In this document: piece by piece, positions 34,418-44,853 of the stretch
Layout of the letters: the number at the start of each line of letters is the position of its first letter
Position numbering within the stretch: position 1 is the stretch's first letter
From: Salinivirga cyanobacteriivorans
GTDB taxonomy: Bacteria; Bacteroidota; Bacteroidia; Bacteroidales; Salinivirgaceae
DNA length: 64,000 nt
NCBI RefSeq assembly: GCF_001443605.1
Contig: NZ_CP013118.1
Location: 4,551,001-4,615,000, forward strand
Reading direction: 5' to 3'
Position numbers and translations under genes: made by a program
Notes under the pieces: generated by a model
What the model was told of the DNA's origin: nothing
Seen by the model: the letters and a program-made list of their open reading frames with translations, nothing else
Databases searched by the model: none

Positions 34418-36013
34418 ATGTTCAAAAAGCGTCAGATCCCACACACCTATGTTATTGTCTTCTTTTTCATTGTATTATCGGCTGCATTAACCTGGGTAAT
34501 GCCGGGTGGTGAATATGTAGAAGTGCAGAAAGAGGTAAACGGAGAGGTACAGAAAGTGATGGAGTTTCAACCTACCGAAGCCCAACCCCAAACATGGGAG
34601 GTTTTTGCTGCTATGTTTAAAGGTTTTGAAAGACAGGCCGGTATTATCGTGTTTATTTTGATGATTGGTGGTGCTTTTTGGATAATGAATGATAGCAAAG
34701 CTATTGATGTGGGTATATATGCCTTTCTTCGGATGACGAAAAAACTGGAGCGCAACAAATTTATGAAACGCATAGGCGTTGATAACATTATTATAGCCAT
34801 GATTATGATAATGTTTAGTGTATTTGGGGCTGTGTTTGGAATGAGTGAAGAAACCATTGCTTTTATAATAATTTTTGTTCCCATGGCCATTACCATGGGT
34901 TATGATAGTTTGGTAGGCGTATCGATGTGTTTTGTTGCTGCAGGTCTTGGTTTTGCCGGAGCCATACTTAACCCTTTTACAATTGGTATTGCGCAAGGCC
35001 TGGCAGAAATTCCACTTTTTTCAGGTATTGAATATCGAATGTTTGCCTGGCTTGTAATTAATATTATTGGTATAACTTACGTGTTAAGATATGCGCATAA
35101 GGTGAAAAAGCATCCGGAGAAAAGTATTATGCATGAGCAGGATAAGCAATGGCGTGACAGGACAGACGAAGAAGGTATTGAAAAACTTAAATACCGTACA
35201 CCAAAAGCTGCATGGGCCGCTTTTATTTTTCTGGCCGGTGTTATGGTTGCAGCATCTATAATATTTCCCGAATCAGAATTAAAAGTAGGAAACTCATCTG
35301 CTATAGTTCCGGCTATTCCTATCGTAACCGGACTTTTTATCATTAGCAGTCCATTGTTTCTGCGTAAATCGGTTCATTTTTTCATACTTAACCTACTCAT
35401 TTTTACCATTATTTACCTCATTGTAGGGGTAATGGGCTATGGATGGTACATTATGGAAATTGCCACGTTGTTTTTTGCTATGGGTATTTTTGCAGGCATT
35501 GCTATGAGCAAAACACCAAATGAAATAACAAACCTGTTTTTGGCCGGTACAAAAGATATTATGTCGGCAGCACTTATTGTAGGTTTAGCCGGAGGTATTA
35601 TCGCTGTGCTTGAAGATGGAAAGGTTATTGACAGTATTTTACATAGTCTGGCAAGCGGTATGAATGAAATGGGTAAGGTGGCCAGCGTTGGAGTAATGTA
35701 TGTAATCCAAAATGTCATTAACATTGTAATTCCTTCCGGAAGCGCCAAGGCTGCTTTAACAATGCCAATTATGGCACCATTCAGTGATTTGATCGGTATC
35801 TCACGTCAGGCTACAGTTGTGGCATTCCAGTTTGGCGATGGTTTTACCAACATGATAACGCCAACTTCGGGTGTATTGATAGGTGTGCTAGGCGTGGCAA
35901 AAATACCTTATGACAAATGGGTGCGCTGGGTATGGCCACTAATTACCATTCTTATAATCGTTGGATTCTTGTTGCTAATACCCACTGTGACCATGGATTT
36001 GAGTGGTTTTTAA
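34418..36013 (+). CDS. YfcC/DcuC-type membrane carrier (C4-dicarboxylate or amino acid)
   Basis: The 531-residue membrane protein starts at MFKKRQIPHTYVIVFFFIVL (34418); the 44 in-frame residues before it look untranslated. It has more than ten hydrophobic helices and family signatures RQAGIIVFILMIGGAF, MFSVFGAVFGMSEETIAFI, AGLGFAGAILNPFTIGIAQG, and the C-terminal NIVIPSGSAKAALTMPIMAP and GDGFTNMITPTSGVLIGVLG. The YfcC/DcuC group moves amino acids, peptides or C4-dicarboxylates by sodium coupling or antiport. The gene is alone between a divergent operon and aconitase, with a terminator at 36091. Confidence 0.88.
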   Translation: MFKKRQIPHTYVIVFFFIVLSAALTWVMPGGEYVEVQKEVNGEVQKVMEFQPTEAQPQTWEVFAAMFKGFERQAGIIVFILMIGGAFWIMNDSKAIDVGIYAFLRMTKKLERNKFMKRIGVDNIIIAMIMIMFSVFGAVFGMSEETIAFIIIFVPMAITMGYDSLVGVSMCFVAAGLGFAGAILNPFTIGIAQGLAEIPLFSGIEYRMFAWLVINIIGITYVLRYAHKVKKHPEKSIMHEQDKQWRDRTDEEGIEKLKYRTPKAAWAAFIFLAGVMVAASIIFPESELKVGNSSAIVPAIPIVTGLFIISSPLFLRKSVHFFILNLLIFTIIYLIVGVMGYGWYIMEIATLFFAMGIFAGIAMSKTPNEITNLFLAGTKDIMSAALIVGLAGGIIAVLEDGKVIDSILHSLASGMNEMGKVASVGVMYVIQNVINIVIPSGSAKAALTMPIMAPFSDLIGISRQATVVAFQFGDGFTNMITPTSGVLIGVLGVAKIPYDKWVRWVWPLITILIIVGFLLLIPTVTMDLSGF

Positions 36014-36090
36014 TCAATTGTCTTAAGCAATCTGACAAACGACTTTTTTTAATAATCACTGTGGTTGCTTAATCCTTCAAAGTTAGACTG

Positions 36091-36119
36091 AAGGCCATTG
36101 TTAAATAATGGCCTTTTAT
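36091..36119 (+). terminator. rho-independent terminator after the YfcC-type gene
   Basis: AAGGCCATT (36091-36099) pairs with AATGGCCTT (36107-36115) around GTTAAAT, followed by TTATA. Confidence 0.8.
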
Positions 36120-36288
36120 ATCGCTTGTGATGTATCTAATCATTAGCTGTAAAATTGCTTTTATAGCTAATAGCTATGTGGCTATTAAAACAATAATTGT
36201 CGATAAATTGTATTATTTTATAACTATATAACTTGCAGTCAATGCGTTGTTATAAATTTAGATGGTGCAATCATAAAACAAACAGGAT

Positions 36289-38244
36289 ATGCCGCAACCC
36301 ATGAATGTGTCACAAAAATTGATTAAAAGTCATTTAATTGACGGGGAGATGATTCCCGGCAAGGAAATAGGATTAAAAATTGATCAGACCCTAACACAAG
36401 ATGCCACGGGCACTCTTGTAATGCTGGAATTGGAAGCAATGTATCTTGATCGCGTAAAAACTGAAATATCTGTTCAGTATGTTGACCATAATCTTTTGCA
36501 AACTGATTTTAAAAATGCAGATGATCACATGTTTCTTCGTTCAGCTTGCCAGCGGTTCGGTATACATTACAGTCGTGCAGGGAATGGTGTAAGTCATCCG
36601 GTGCACATGGAACGGTTCGGTAAACCCGGGAAAGCGCTTGTGGGCTCAGATAGCCATACCCCCGCAGCCGGAGGCCTGGGAATGCTGGCTTTCGGATCTG
36701 GTGGACTTGATGTGGCATTTGTAATGGCAGGCAAACCGCTATACATCAAAATGCCCAGGATTTTGGGTGTGAAATTGACTGGAGAGTTGCCTGATTGGGT
36801 AAGTGCCAAAGATGTGGTACTTGAAATGCTTCGAAGGTATGATGTGAAAGGTTGTAGGGGAATGATCATTGAATATTACGGACCCGGATTGAAAAATCTT
36901 AGTGCCATGGATCGGCATGTTATTGCCAATATGGGAACCGAGATGGGTGCCACCACAACAGTTTTTCCTTCAGATGAAGAAACCAGAAAGTTTTTGAAAA
37001 CCCAACACAGAGAAGAAGACTGGTCAGAGCTTTTAGCAGATGAAGGTGCCCGGTACGATTTGAACGATGAAATTGAGCTTTCAAAACTTGAACCATTAAT
37101 AGCTTGCCCAAGCAGCCCGGGTAATGTGGTAAAGGTAAGAGATGTAGAAGGTAAAGATATTTACCAGTCTGTAATTGGGTCATCGGCCAATCCCGGTTTT
37201 CGCGATTTTTGGGTAGTAAGTGAAATTGTGAAAGGTAGAACATCGCATGAACGCGTTTCCTTTGACATTAACCCCACATCGCGGCAAATGATACAAAACC
37301 TGGCCGATACAAAGGCTTTTGGTAAATTAATGCAGTCCGGAGCACGTTTTCACCAGTCGGGTTGCATGGGATGCATTGGCATGGGACAGGCACCAGCTTC
37401 GGGCCAAATCAGTCTGCGTACCATGCCCCGGAATTTTCCCGGGCGCTCGGGTACCGAAGATGACCAGGTTTATTTATGCAGCCCGGAAACAGCAGCAGCA
37501 TCTGCACTTACCGGGGTCATAACCGATCCACGCGACCTTGAGAAATTATATGATATGGATTACCCCCGATTTTTGCCTCAGGAAACGGAAATCATTAATA
37601 CCGATCTTTTAGATGCTCCACCTGAGAATGGTTCACAAATACCATTGGAAAAGGGCCCAAATATAAAGTCACTACCAGCGTTTGAGGCCATAAAGGATGC
37701 GTATGAGCTTCCATGTCTCTTGAAAATGGGCGACAATATCTCTACAGATGAGATTTTAAAGGCTGGGGCAGAAGTGCTACCTTATCGTAGCAATATCCCG
37801 AAAATTAGTGAATATGCTTATTCCGTGATTGATAAATCTTTTTATAAGAGAGCCAGAGAAGCTGAGGATAAATTTGGTGGACATATTGTGGTTGGGGGAG
37901 AAAACTATGCCCAGGGCTCCAGTCGTGAGCATGCCGCTCTTGCACCACGCTATCTTAAACAAGTAGCCGTGTTGGCTAAAAGTTATGCACGTATTGGTTG
38001 GCAAAATCTTGTAAATTTTGGTATCGTACCGCTGGAATTTGTAAAATCAGGTGATTATGATGAAATTGAGCAGGATGATGTATTAGCATTTGACGATTTC
38101 TCCAATCAAATCAAACAAGGAAAAGTTATTGTACAAAACAAAACCAAAGGCAGCAAATACGAAATGATGCATAGTATGAGTAAACGGCAGGTAGAAGTAG
38201 TGCTGGCCGGAGGTGTAATACCTTATTTTAAAAAGAAAAAATAA
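36289..38244 (+). CDS. aconitate hydratase (short, Aquifex/LeuC-like type)
   Basis: The 651-residue enzyme interconverts citrate and isocitrate through a 4Fe-4S cluster. It has LVGSDSHTPAAGGLGMLAFG, an iron-sulfur cysteine block HQSGCMGCIGMGQAPA, and the swivel domain with GDNISTDEILKAGAEVLP and GGENYAQGSSREHAALAPRY. At 651 residues it is much shorter than AcnA/AcnB and matches the compact subclass related to homoaconitase. The acylphosphatase gene starts 6 bases after it. Substrate by family; a homoaconitase-like role cannot be fully excluded. Confidence 0.9.
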   Translation: MPQPMNVSQKLIKSHLIDGEMIPGKEIGLKIDQTLTQDATGTLVMLELEAMYLDRVKTEISVQYVDHNLLQTDFKNADDHMFLRSACQRFGIHYSRAGNGVSHPVHMERFGKPGKALVGSDSHTPAAGGLGMLAFGSGGLDVAFVMAGKPLYIKMPRILGVKLTGELPDWVSAKDVVLEMLRRYDVKGCRGMIIEYYGPGLKNLSAMDRHVIANMGTEMGATTTVFPSDEETRKFLKTQHREEDWSELLADEGARYDLNDEIELSKLEPLIACPSSPGNVVKVRDVEGKDIYQSVIGSSANPGFRDFWVVSEIVKGRTSHERVSFDINPTSRQMIQNLADTKAFGKLMQSGARFHQSGCMGCIGMGQAPASGQISLRTMPRNFPGRSGTEDDQVYLCSPETAAASALTGVITDPRDLEKLYDMDYPRFLPQETEIINTDLLDAPPENGSQIPLEKGPNIKSLPAFEAIKDAYELPCLLKMGDNISTDEILKAGAEVLPYRSNIPKISEYAYSVIDKSFYKRAREAEDKFGGHIVVGGENYAQGSSREHAALAPRYLKQVAVLAKSYARIGWQNLVNFGIVPLEFVKSGDYDEIEQDDVLAFDDFSNQIKQGKVIVQNKTKGSKYEMMHSMSKRQVEVVLAGGVIPYFKKKK

Positions 38245-38250
38245 AGTTTT

Positions 38251-38520
38251 ATGTATCACTATAATTTAATCATAACCGGCAGGGTACAGGGCGTTGGATT
38301 TCGATATTCAACTGTGGAAAAAGCCAGACAGCTTGGTGTAGTAGGATACGTTAGTAATATGCCTGATGGAGCCGTTTATATTGAGGCTGAAGGAGATGAG
38401 CAAGACCTCGGTGATTTTATTGCATGGTGCAGGCAGGGGCCATCTATGGCATTGGTCGAAGATGTAAAAATTGAGACTGAGCCTGCTAAAGGCTATCATA
38501 ATTTCGAAGTCAAACATTAA
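38251..38520 (+). CDS. acyP: acylphosphatase
   Basis: The 89-residue protein has the full signature: ITGRVQGVGFRYSTVEKA with the catalytic arginine, and GYVSNMPDGAVYIEAEG with the catalytic asparagine. It hydrolyses carboxyl-phosphate bonds such as acetyl phosphate or 1,3-bisphosphoglycerate. It lies 6 bases after aconitase and is co-transcribed with it. Confidence 0.95.
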   Translation: MYHYNLIITGRVQGVGFRYSTVEKARQLGVVGYVSNMPDGAVYIEAEGDEQDLGDFIAWCRQGPSMALVEDVKIETEPAKGYHNFEVKH

Positions 38521-38550
38521 TTCAAGATTTTGTCCCGATATGGAACGTAG

Positions 38551-38682
38551 CTATTATTGATAGCCCAAAACGAACATGTAATTTCATTGTTGGTTGGATT
38601 GGATAAAGATAAGAAAATGAATTATTTTGTTGAATTATTTTCCACTGAGAACGCTGCACTGGCCTATTTGAATACCCAATAG
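38551..38682 (+). pseudogene. C-terminal remnant of a SpoIIAA-like protein
   Basis: A 43-codon open stretch between stops reads HVISLLVGLDKDKKMNYFVE, then LFSTENAALAYLNTQ and TAG. The end resembles the tail of the SpoIIAA-like protein at 1215-1586 (FKVFSTKEAAENWL). There is no recognisable N-terminal half, so I read it as a decayed paralogue; chance similarity over so short a stretch remains possible. Confidence 0.3.
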
Positions 38683-41201
<2,519 letters not shown>

Positions 41202-41244
41202 TTCAGGGTAATTTGATGAGATATACGGGATTAGCATAATTGTA

Positions 41245-41282
41245 GTGAGGTACCTGCATTAAAGGTGCCTCGCTTTTTTTCT
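41245..41282 (+). terminator. rho-independent terminator after katG
   Basis: GTGAGGTACC (41245-41254) pairs with GGTGCCTCGC (41264-41273), one mismatch and a G-T pair, followed by a T-run. Confidence 0.85.
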
Positions 41283-41369
41283 GTTTTGGGTGTTTTATTC
41301 TCTTTTGCTCAATATAATTAAACTGTGTTATAAGTCCAGACCTTATGTTGGTTAATGTATTTTATTTAA

Positions 41370-41625
41370 GATTTCTCGCCACGCACGCCACGATAAAGAA
41401 ACGCCACGAACGCTACGAGTTATCACCTTGCGAACACTGCACCTTCGTTGTATGCCCTGCGTGATATATGGTGCCAACAGTCAATTGTAGTAGGTGCCTT
41501 GCTCCACAAAAGCTATGTGAAGAAGAAGCGACGAGACAATTTGTTGATTGTCAGCTCAAAAGGGTTCCTTCTCCGCCGGCTGGCGAGTCGCAATGCCGGC
41601 TTCGAATACTTTTTAGAACCCTCTC
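41370..41625. repeat. decayed repeat region, including a MITE end
   Basis: The left part contains CGCCACG-type words in tandem (41380-41415). The right part (41588-41617) repeats the right half of the MITE-like element at 16681-16869: TCGCAATG, then CTTCGAATACTTTTTAGA. GACAATTTGTTGATTGTC (41537-41554) is a small hairpin in the middle. I see no coding frame that looks real in this gap. Confidence 0.5.
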
Positions 41626-41775
41626 TAAAATCTTGTTTTATCAACTAGTAAATTAGAAATTAAGATCTGAGAATAGGTTTTCTTTTGAAAAACCTATATT
41701 TGCAAGCGATAATTTATTGTTCAGACAAAAAGTTGCCTTTGCAGCTTAAGTCTAAGAATTTTAACGGTACTATTA

Positions 41776-42930
41776 ATGCGCAAAAAGCAAATTGAGGCAA
41801 CAGTATATCAGTACACTCTAATCATCATTATTTTAATTGCACTGGCATACAGAGGAGGCCGGGATTTTTTGTTTCAGAAAAATGAGGCGGAAATTACTGT
41901 TGAGCTAAAAGATATACAGGAGATTTATCCCCGGGCGGCTAATTATGAGCTAAACAGGCACGGTGCATATGATGTATATGGCAAAAAAAACCAAAAAATA
42001 GGTACTGCATTACTTTCATCGAACTACACCAAACAATTTGGTTATGGAGGTCGTGTTCCATTGCTAATAGGCATCGATGATAATTTAACCATTACAGAAG
42101 TTTTGCTGTTGCCCAATAATGAGACGAGTGACTATATTCAGGCCATTTATGGTGACGAGTTTATTGGTAAGTGGGAGGGTGTTAACCTTGAAGATGCTAC
42201 ACAGTTCCAGGTAGATATCATCTCAGGTGCCACCCACACAAGTAAAGCGGTAATAGCTGGTGTCAAACACACCGCTTCATCTGTTATGAAATCTGATGCA
42301 TCTGTGATCGCCGAAACAAGCCTTTGGGCAACAATCAAAGATATGCTGTTTCTGAGTTTAATGCTGCTTTCATTGGTGATGGTTTTTAAAAAAGGAACAG
42401 CAAAGTACCGCACCATTTATATGTTTTTGGTTTTGGTTATTATGGGCCTCATCTTCAACAATGCCCTCTCGGCTCAGTTGCTGCACGGCTGGCTCAAAGA
42501 TGGCTTTGCGTGGCGGGCCAACTGGCAAACTGCTGTTGTGTTCTTGTTGGCGCTGACTGTTTCTTTCATCGGCAAACGAAAGTTTTATTGCAACTATTTA
42601 TGCCCGATGGGTGCCTTGCAGGAGTTGACCAATCGTTTTACGCCCTTCAAAAAAAGAAAACTACCCACAACATATAAAGGACTTTCTGTTAGGGAGGTTT
42701 ACCTGGTACTTATTGCAGGGGCATTGCTTTTGGGCTTTTCACCTGAGTTGTCTTATACCGAGCCTTTCATGTTCTTCTCATTTCGTGTGGTCGGAATCGG
42801 GCTAATAATGTTTGGCTTAATTGTTATCCTGTTATCCCTATTTTTCACAAAGCCCTGGTGCGCGGTATGTCCAACAGGATGTTTTTTAGATACCGTATCT
42901 TATCAAAAAGCTAAAAAACTTGAATTTTAA
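41776..42930 (+). CDS. FMN-binding, 4Fe-4S membrane electron-transfer protein (NosR/RnfG-like)
   Basis: The 384-residue protein has an N-terminal membrane anchor, a periplasmic FMN-binding domain (residues about 45-165) with the flavinylation-type motif SGATHTSKAV, four or more further helices, and two C-terminal cysteine clusters typical of NosR/NapH-type 4Fe-4S membrane proteins (YCNYLCPMGA and PWCAVCPTGCF). Each cluster has fewer cysteines than a classical CX2CX2CX3CP. It would pass electrons from the quinone pool or a cytoplasmic donor to an exported flavoenzyme. The next gene, 11 bases away, encodes a membrane-anchored flavin reductase-nitroreductase fusion, the likely partner. Confidence 0.8.
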   Translation: MRKKQIEATVYQYTLIIIILIALAYRGGRDFLFQKNEAEITVELKDIQEIYPRAANYELNRHGAYDVYGKKNQKIGTALLSSNYTKQFGYGGRVPLLIGIDDNLTITEVLLLPNNETSDYIQAIYGDEFIGKWEGVNLEDATQFQVDIISGATHTSKAVIAGVKHTASSVMKSDASVIAETSLWATIKDMLFLSLMLLSLVMVFKKGTAKYRTIYMFLVLVIMGLIFNNALSAQLLHGWLKDGFAWRANWQTAVVFLLALTVSFIGKRKFYCNYLCPMGALQELTNRFTPFKKRKLPTTYKGLSVREVYLVLIAGALLLGFSPELSYTEPFMFFSFRVVGIGLIMFGLIVILLSLFFTKPWCAVCPTGCFLDTVSYQKAKKLEF

Positions 42931-42941
42931 TACATTACATC

Positions 42942-44219
42942 ATGGATAAATCTAAATTTATAAATATCATGCTTGCCATTGCCGTTTTGGTGCTGGTAAT
43001 TCAATTAACCCAAAAAGGAGACAACTCCAACAGGCAAACAACAACACGAACCACTACTTCGGGAGATGCACTCATAGCAAAGTCAGACTCGGCTTACGAA
43101 CCCTTCAAAAAGAAATCATTGGGTGTGAAAAGTGCAATTTATCCAAAGCCTGCGTTGGTAATTGGCTCCTATGACCAGGAGGGCAAACCCAATATCATGA
43201 CCGCTGCCTGGGTAGGCATATGCAACTCTGATCCGCTTAGTATTGCGGTTTCCATGCGCCCCGCTACGTATTCTCATGGTAATGTAACGGAATCAAAATC
43301 GTTTACTGTCAATATACCTTCTTCGGAAATGGTAAAGTATGTAGATTATGCCGGCCGATTTTCAGGAAAAGATGTAGATAAATTTAAAGAGACCGGGCTC
43401 ACGCCTGTGAAAGGCGAGTTTGTAAATGCCCCTTATGTAAAAGAGTTTCCTGTTGTTATAGAGTGCGAGCTGACGGAGTATCATGATCTTGGCTCGCACC
43501 GGCAATTTATCGGGAAAGTGATCGATGTAAAAGCCGATGAAGTTATTTTGGATACCAACAACCGTATTGATGTCAACATGTTGAATCCGTTGGTATACGC
43601 TAGCGGTAATTATTATGAAACAGGCCGTTTTTTAGCTAAAGTAGGGGAGTCCATAGATGAAATAGATGGCCAGCCCTTTGTGCCCGATTACAGCGACAGA
43701 TATGCCAATAATGCTTTGGAGGTGATACATAACCGAAAAAGTGTACGCCATTTTACGGATCAGCCTGTTTCAAATGCACAAATAGAGACCTTACTCAGAG
43801 CCGGTATGGCAGCGCCCACAGCGGCCAACAGACAGCCCTGGGTGTTTTATGTGGTTTCTGAACGTGAAGTTCTTGATTCGTTAGGCAAACAGTTACCCTA
43901 TGCGAAAATGTTATTTCAGGCACAGAAAGCGATTGTAGTATGTGGCGATATGGAAAAGGCCGGTAATCTGGCAGACAAAGGCTATTGGGTGCAGGATTGT
44001 TCAGCTGCCTCAGAGAATATACTTCTTGCTGCTGAAAGTATTGGTCTGGGTGCTGTTTGGACGGCTGCATATCCGTACGATGACAGAACAAAAGCGGTGA
44101 TTAAAACCCTTAACCTGCCCCAAAATCATGTCCCCTTAAATGTGATCCCCGTTGGTTATCCAACTGGTGTGGACAAGCCCAAAGATAAATGGAAGCCGGA
44201 GAATATTTTTTGGAAATAA
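42942..44219 (+). CDS. membrane-anchored flavin reductase-nitroreductase fusion
   Basis: The 425-residue protein starts with one transmembrane anchor (FINIMLAIAVLVLVIQL). A flavin-reductase-like split barrel follows (residues about 60-225: KPALVIGSYDQEGKPNIMTA, SVNIPSSEMV-like TVNIPSSEMVKYVDY). The last 180 residues are a nitroreductase domain (VIHNRKSVRHFTD, AGMAAPTAANRQPWVFYVV, GLGAVWTAAYPYD). Both halves bind FMN in their families. It follows the FMN/FeS membrane protein by 11 bases, so the pair looks like a two-component extracytoplasmic electron-transfer chain to an unknown acceptor. Whether the catalytic part faces the periplasm is inferred from the anchor. Confidence 0.8.
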   Translation: MDKSKFINIMLAIAVLVLVIQLTQKGDNSNRQTTTRTTTSGDALIAKSDSAYEPFKKKSLGVKSAIYPKPALVIGSYDQEGKPNIMTAAWVGICNSDPLSIAVSMRPATYSHGNVTESKSFTVNIPSSEMVKYVDYAGRFSGKDVDKFKETGLTPVKGEFVNAPYVKEFPVVIECELTEYHDLGSHRQFIGKVIDVKADEVILDTNNRIDVNMLNPLVYASGNYYETGRFLAKVGESIDEIDGQPFVPDYSDRYANNALEVIHNRKSVRHFTDQPVSNAQIETLLRAGMAAPTAANRQPWVFYVVSEREVLDSLGKQLPYAKMLFQAQKAIVVCGDMEKAGNLADKGYWVQDCSAASENILLAAESIGLGAVWTAAYPYDDRTKAVIKTLNLPQNHVPLNVIPVGYPTGVDKPKDKWKPENIFWK

Positions 44220-44248
44220 CCTGTTCGATTAATCCAAAATAGGTAAAA

Positions 44249-44270
44249 AGCCCGCTGAAGTGGGCTGACA
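44249..44270 (+). terminator. hairpin after the nitroreductase fusion gene
   Basis: AGCCCGCTGAAGTGGGCT forms a short stem 30 bases after the stop. The following bases are not T-rich on the plus strand, but the A-run before it makes it a possible terminator for the opposite strand. Confidence 0.4.
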
Positions 44271-44510
44271 CAAAGGTGTGCTGAAATAGCCGAATGACCC
44301 GAATGCGTTTTGGGCCTGGTCTAAACCCGATAATACCTGCATTAGGTTTCAACGGCGAAACGATACCATCAAATTGATACCCGTTTTTTTTGACTTTAAA
44401 TTCCAGCCCGGGATGTTCCCTACCGCCTCCATAAGTTTTTGTTATTAAAAAAATTGGAATCCACAACAACCTTTGTTAAATTTGAAATGTGTGCAGGAAT
44501 CGTTTTTGTA

Positions 44511-44612
44511 ATCGTTTACCGAAAACAGATAACCGCAACAAAAACCTGCACTTATCCACCGAACGGTAGCTGGATAAGTGCAATAACTTGCAGTTATACG
44601 CTAGTTAGGCGC
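44511..44612 (+). other. attC-like site 0, left boundary of cassette array
   Basis: The right end carries the core GTTAGGCGC (44604-44612). Its exact reverse complement GCGCCTAAC opens the next attC-like site at 49731, which defines cassette 1. Inside, ATAACCGCAA pairs with TTGCAGTTAT (one mismatch), and TGCACTTATCC (44547-44557) pairs perfectly with GGATAAGTGCA (44572-44582). The left inverse core is not clear, so this site may be partly decayed or mark the edge of the array. Confidence 0.6.
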
Positions 44613-44689
44613 AAGGTGACGAAACCCCGAAACCATTCCAACAAACCGACAAATTGAAAACAGAAAAGAAAAGAAATTGCCACCGCACA

Positions 44690-44747
44690 AAGCAAGAGTG
44701 TGGCAGCCCATCCCTGCAACCGTCCCGGCGCTGCCACACACTTGCTT
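44690..44747. repeat. hairpin upstream of the restriction gene
   Basis: AAGCAAGAGTGTGGCAGC (44690-44707) pairs with GCTGCCACACACTTGCTT (44730-44747), with one mismatch. It lies inside cassette 1 between the attC-like core and the restriction-modification gene, and could be a terminator for upstream transcription or a regulatory structure. Confidence 0.55.
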
Positions 44748-44853
44748 TCTTTGCCCTCGCTCCCGGTACATGGATACTTTATGCTCAAAATTTGACAAAT
44801 AAATTGTATTTTGGTGATTATTTTTCTAACAATAAATTGACTTTTTAGATAAC

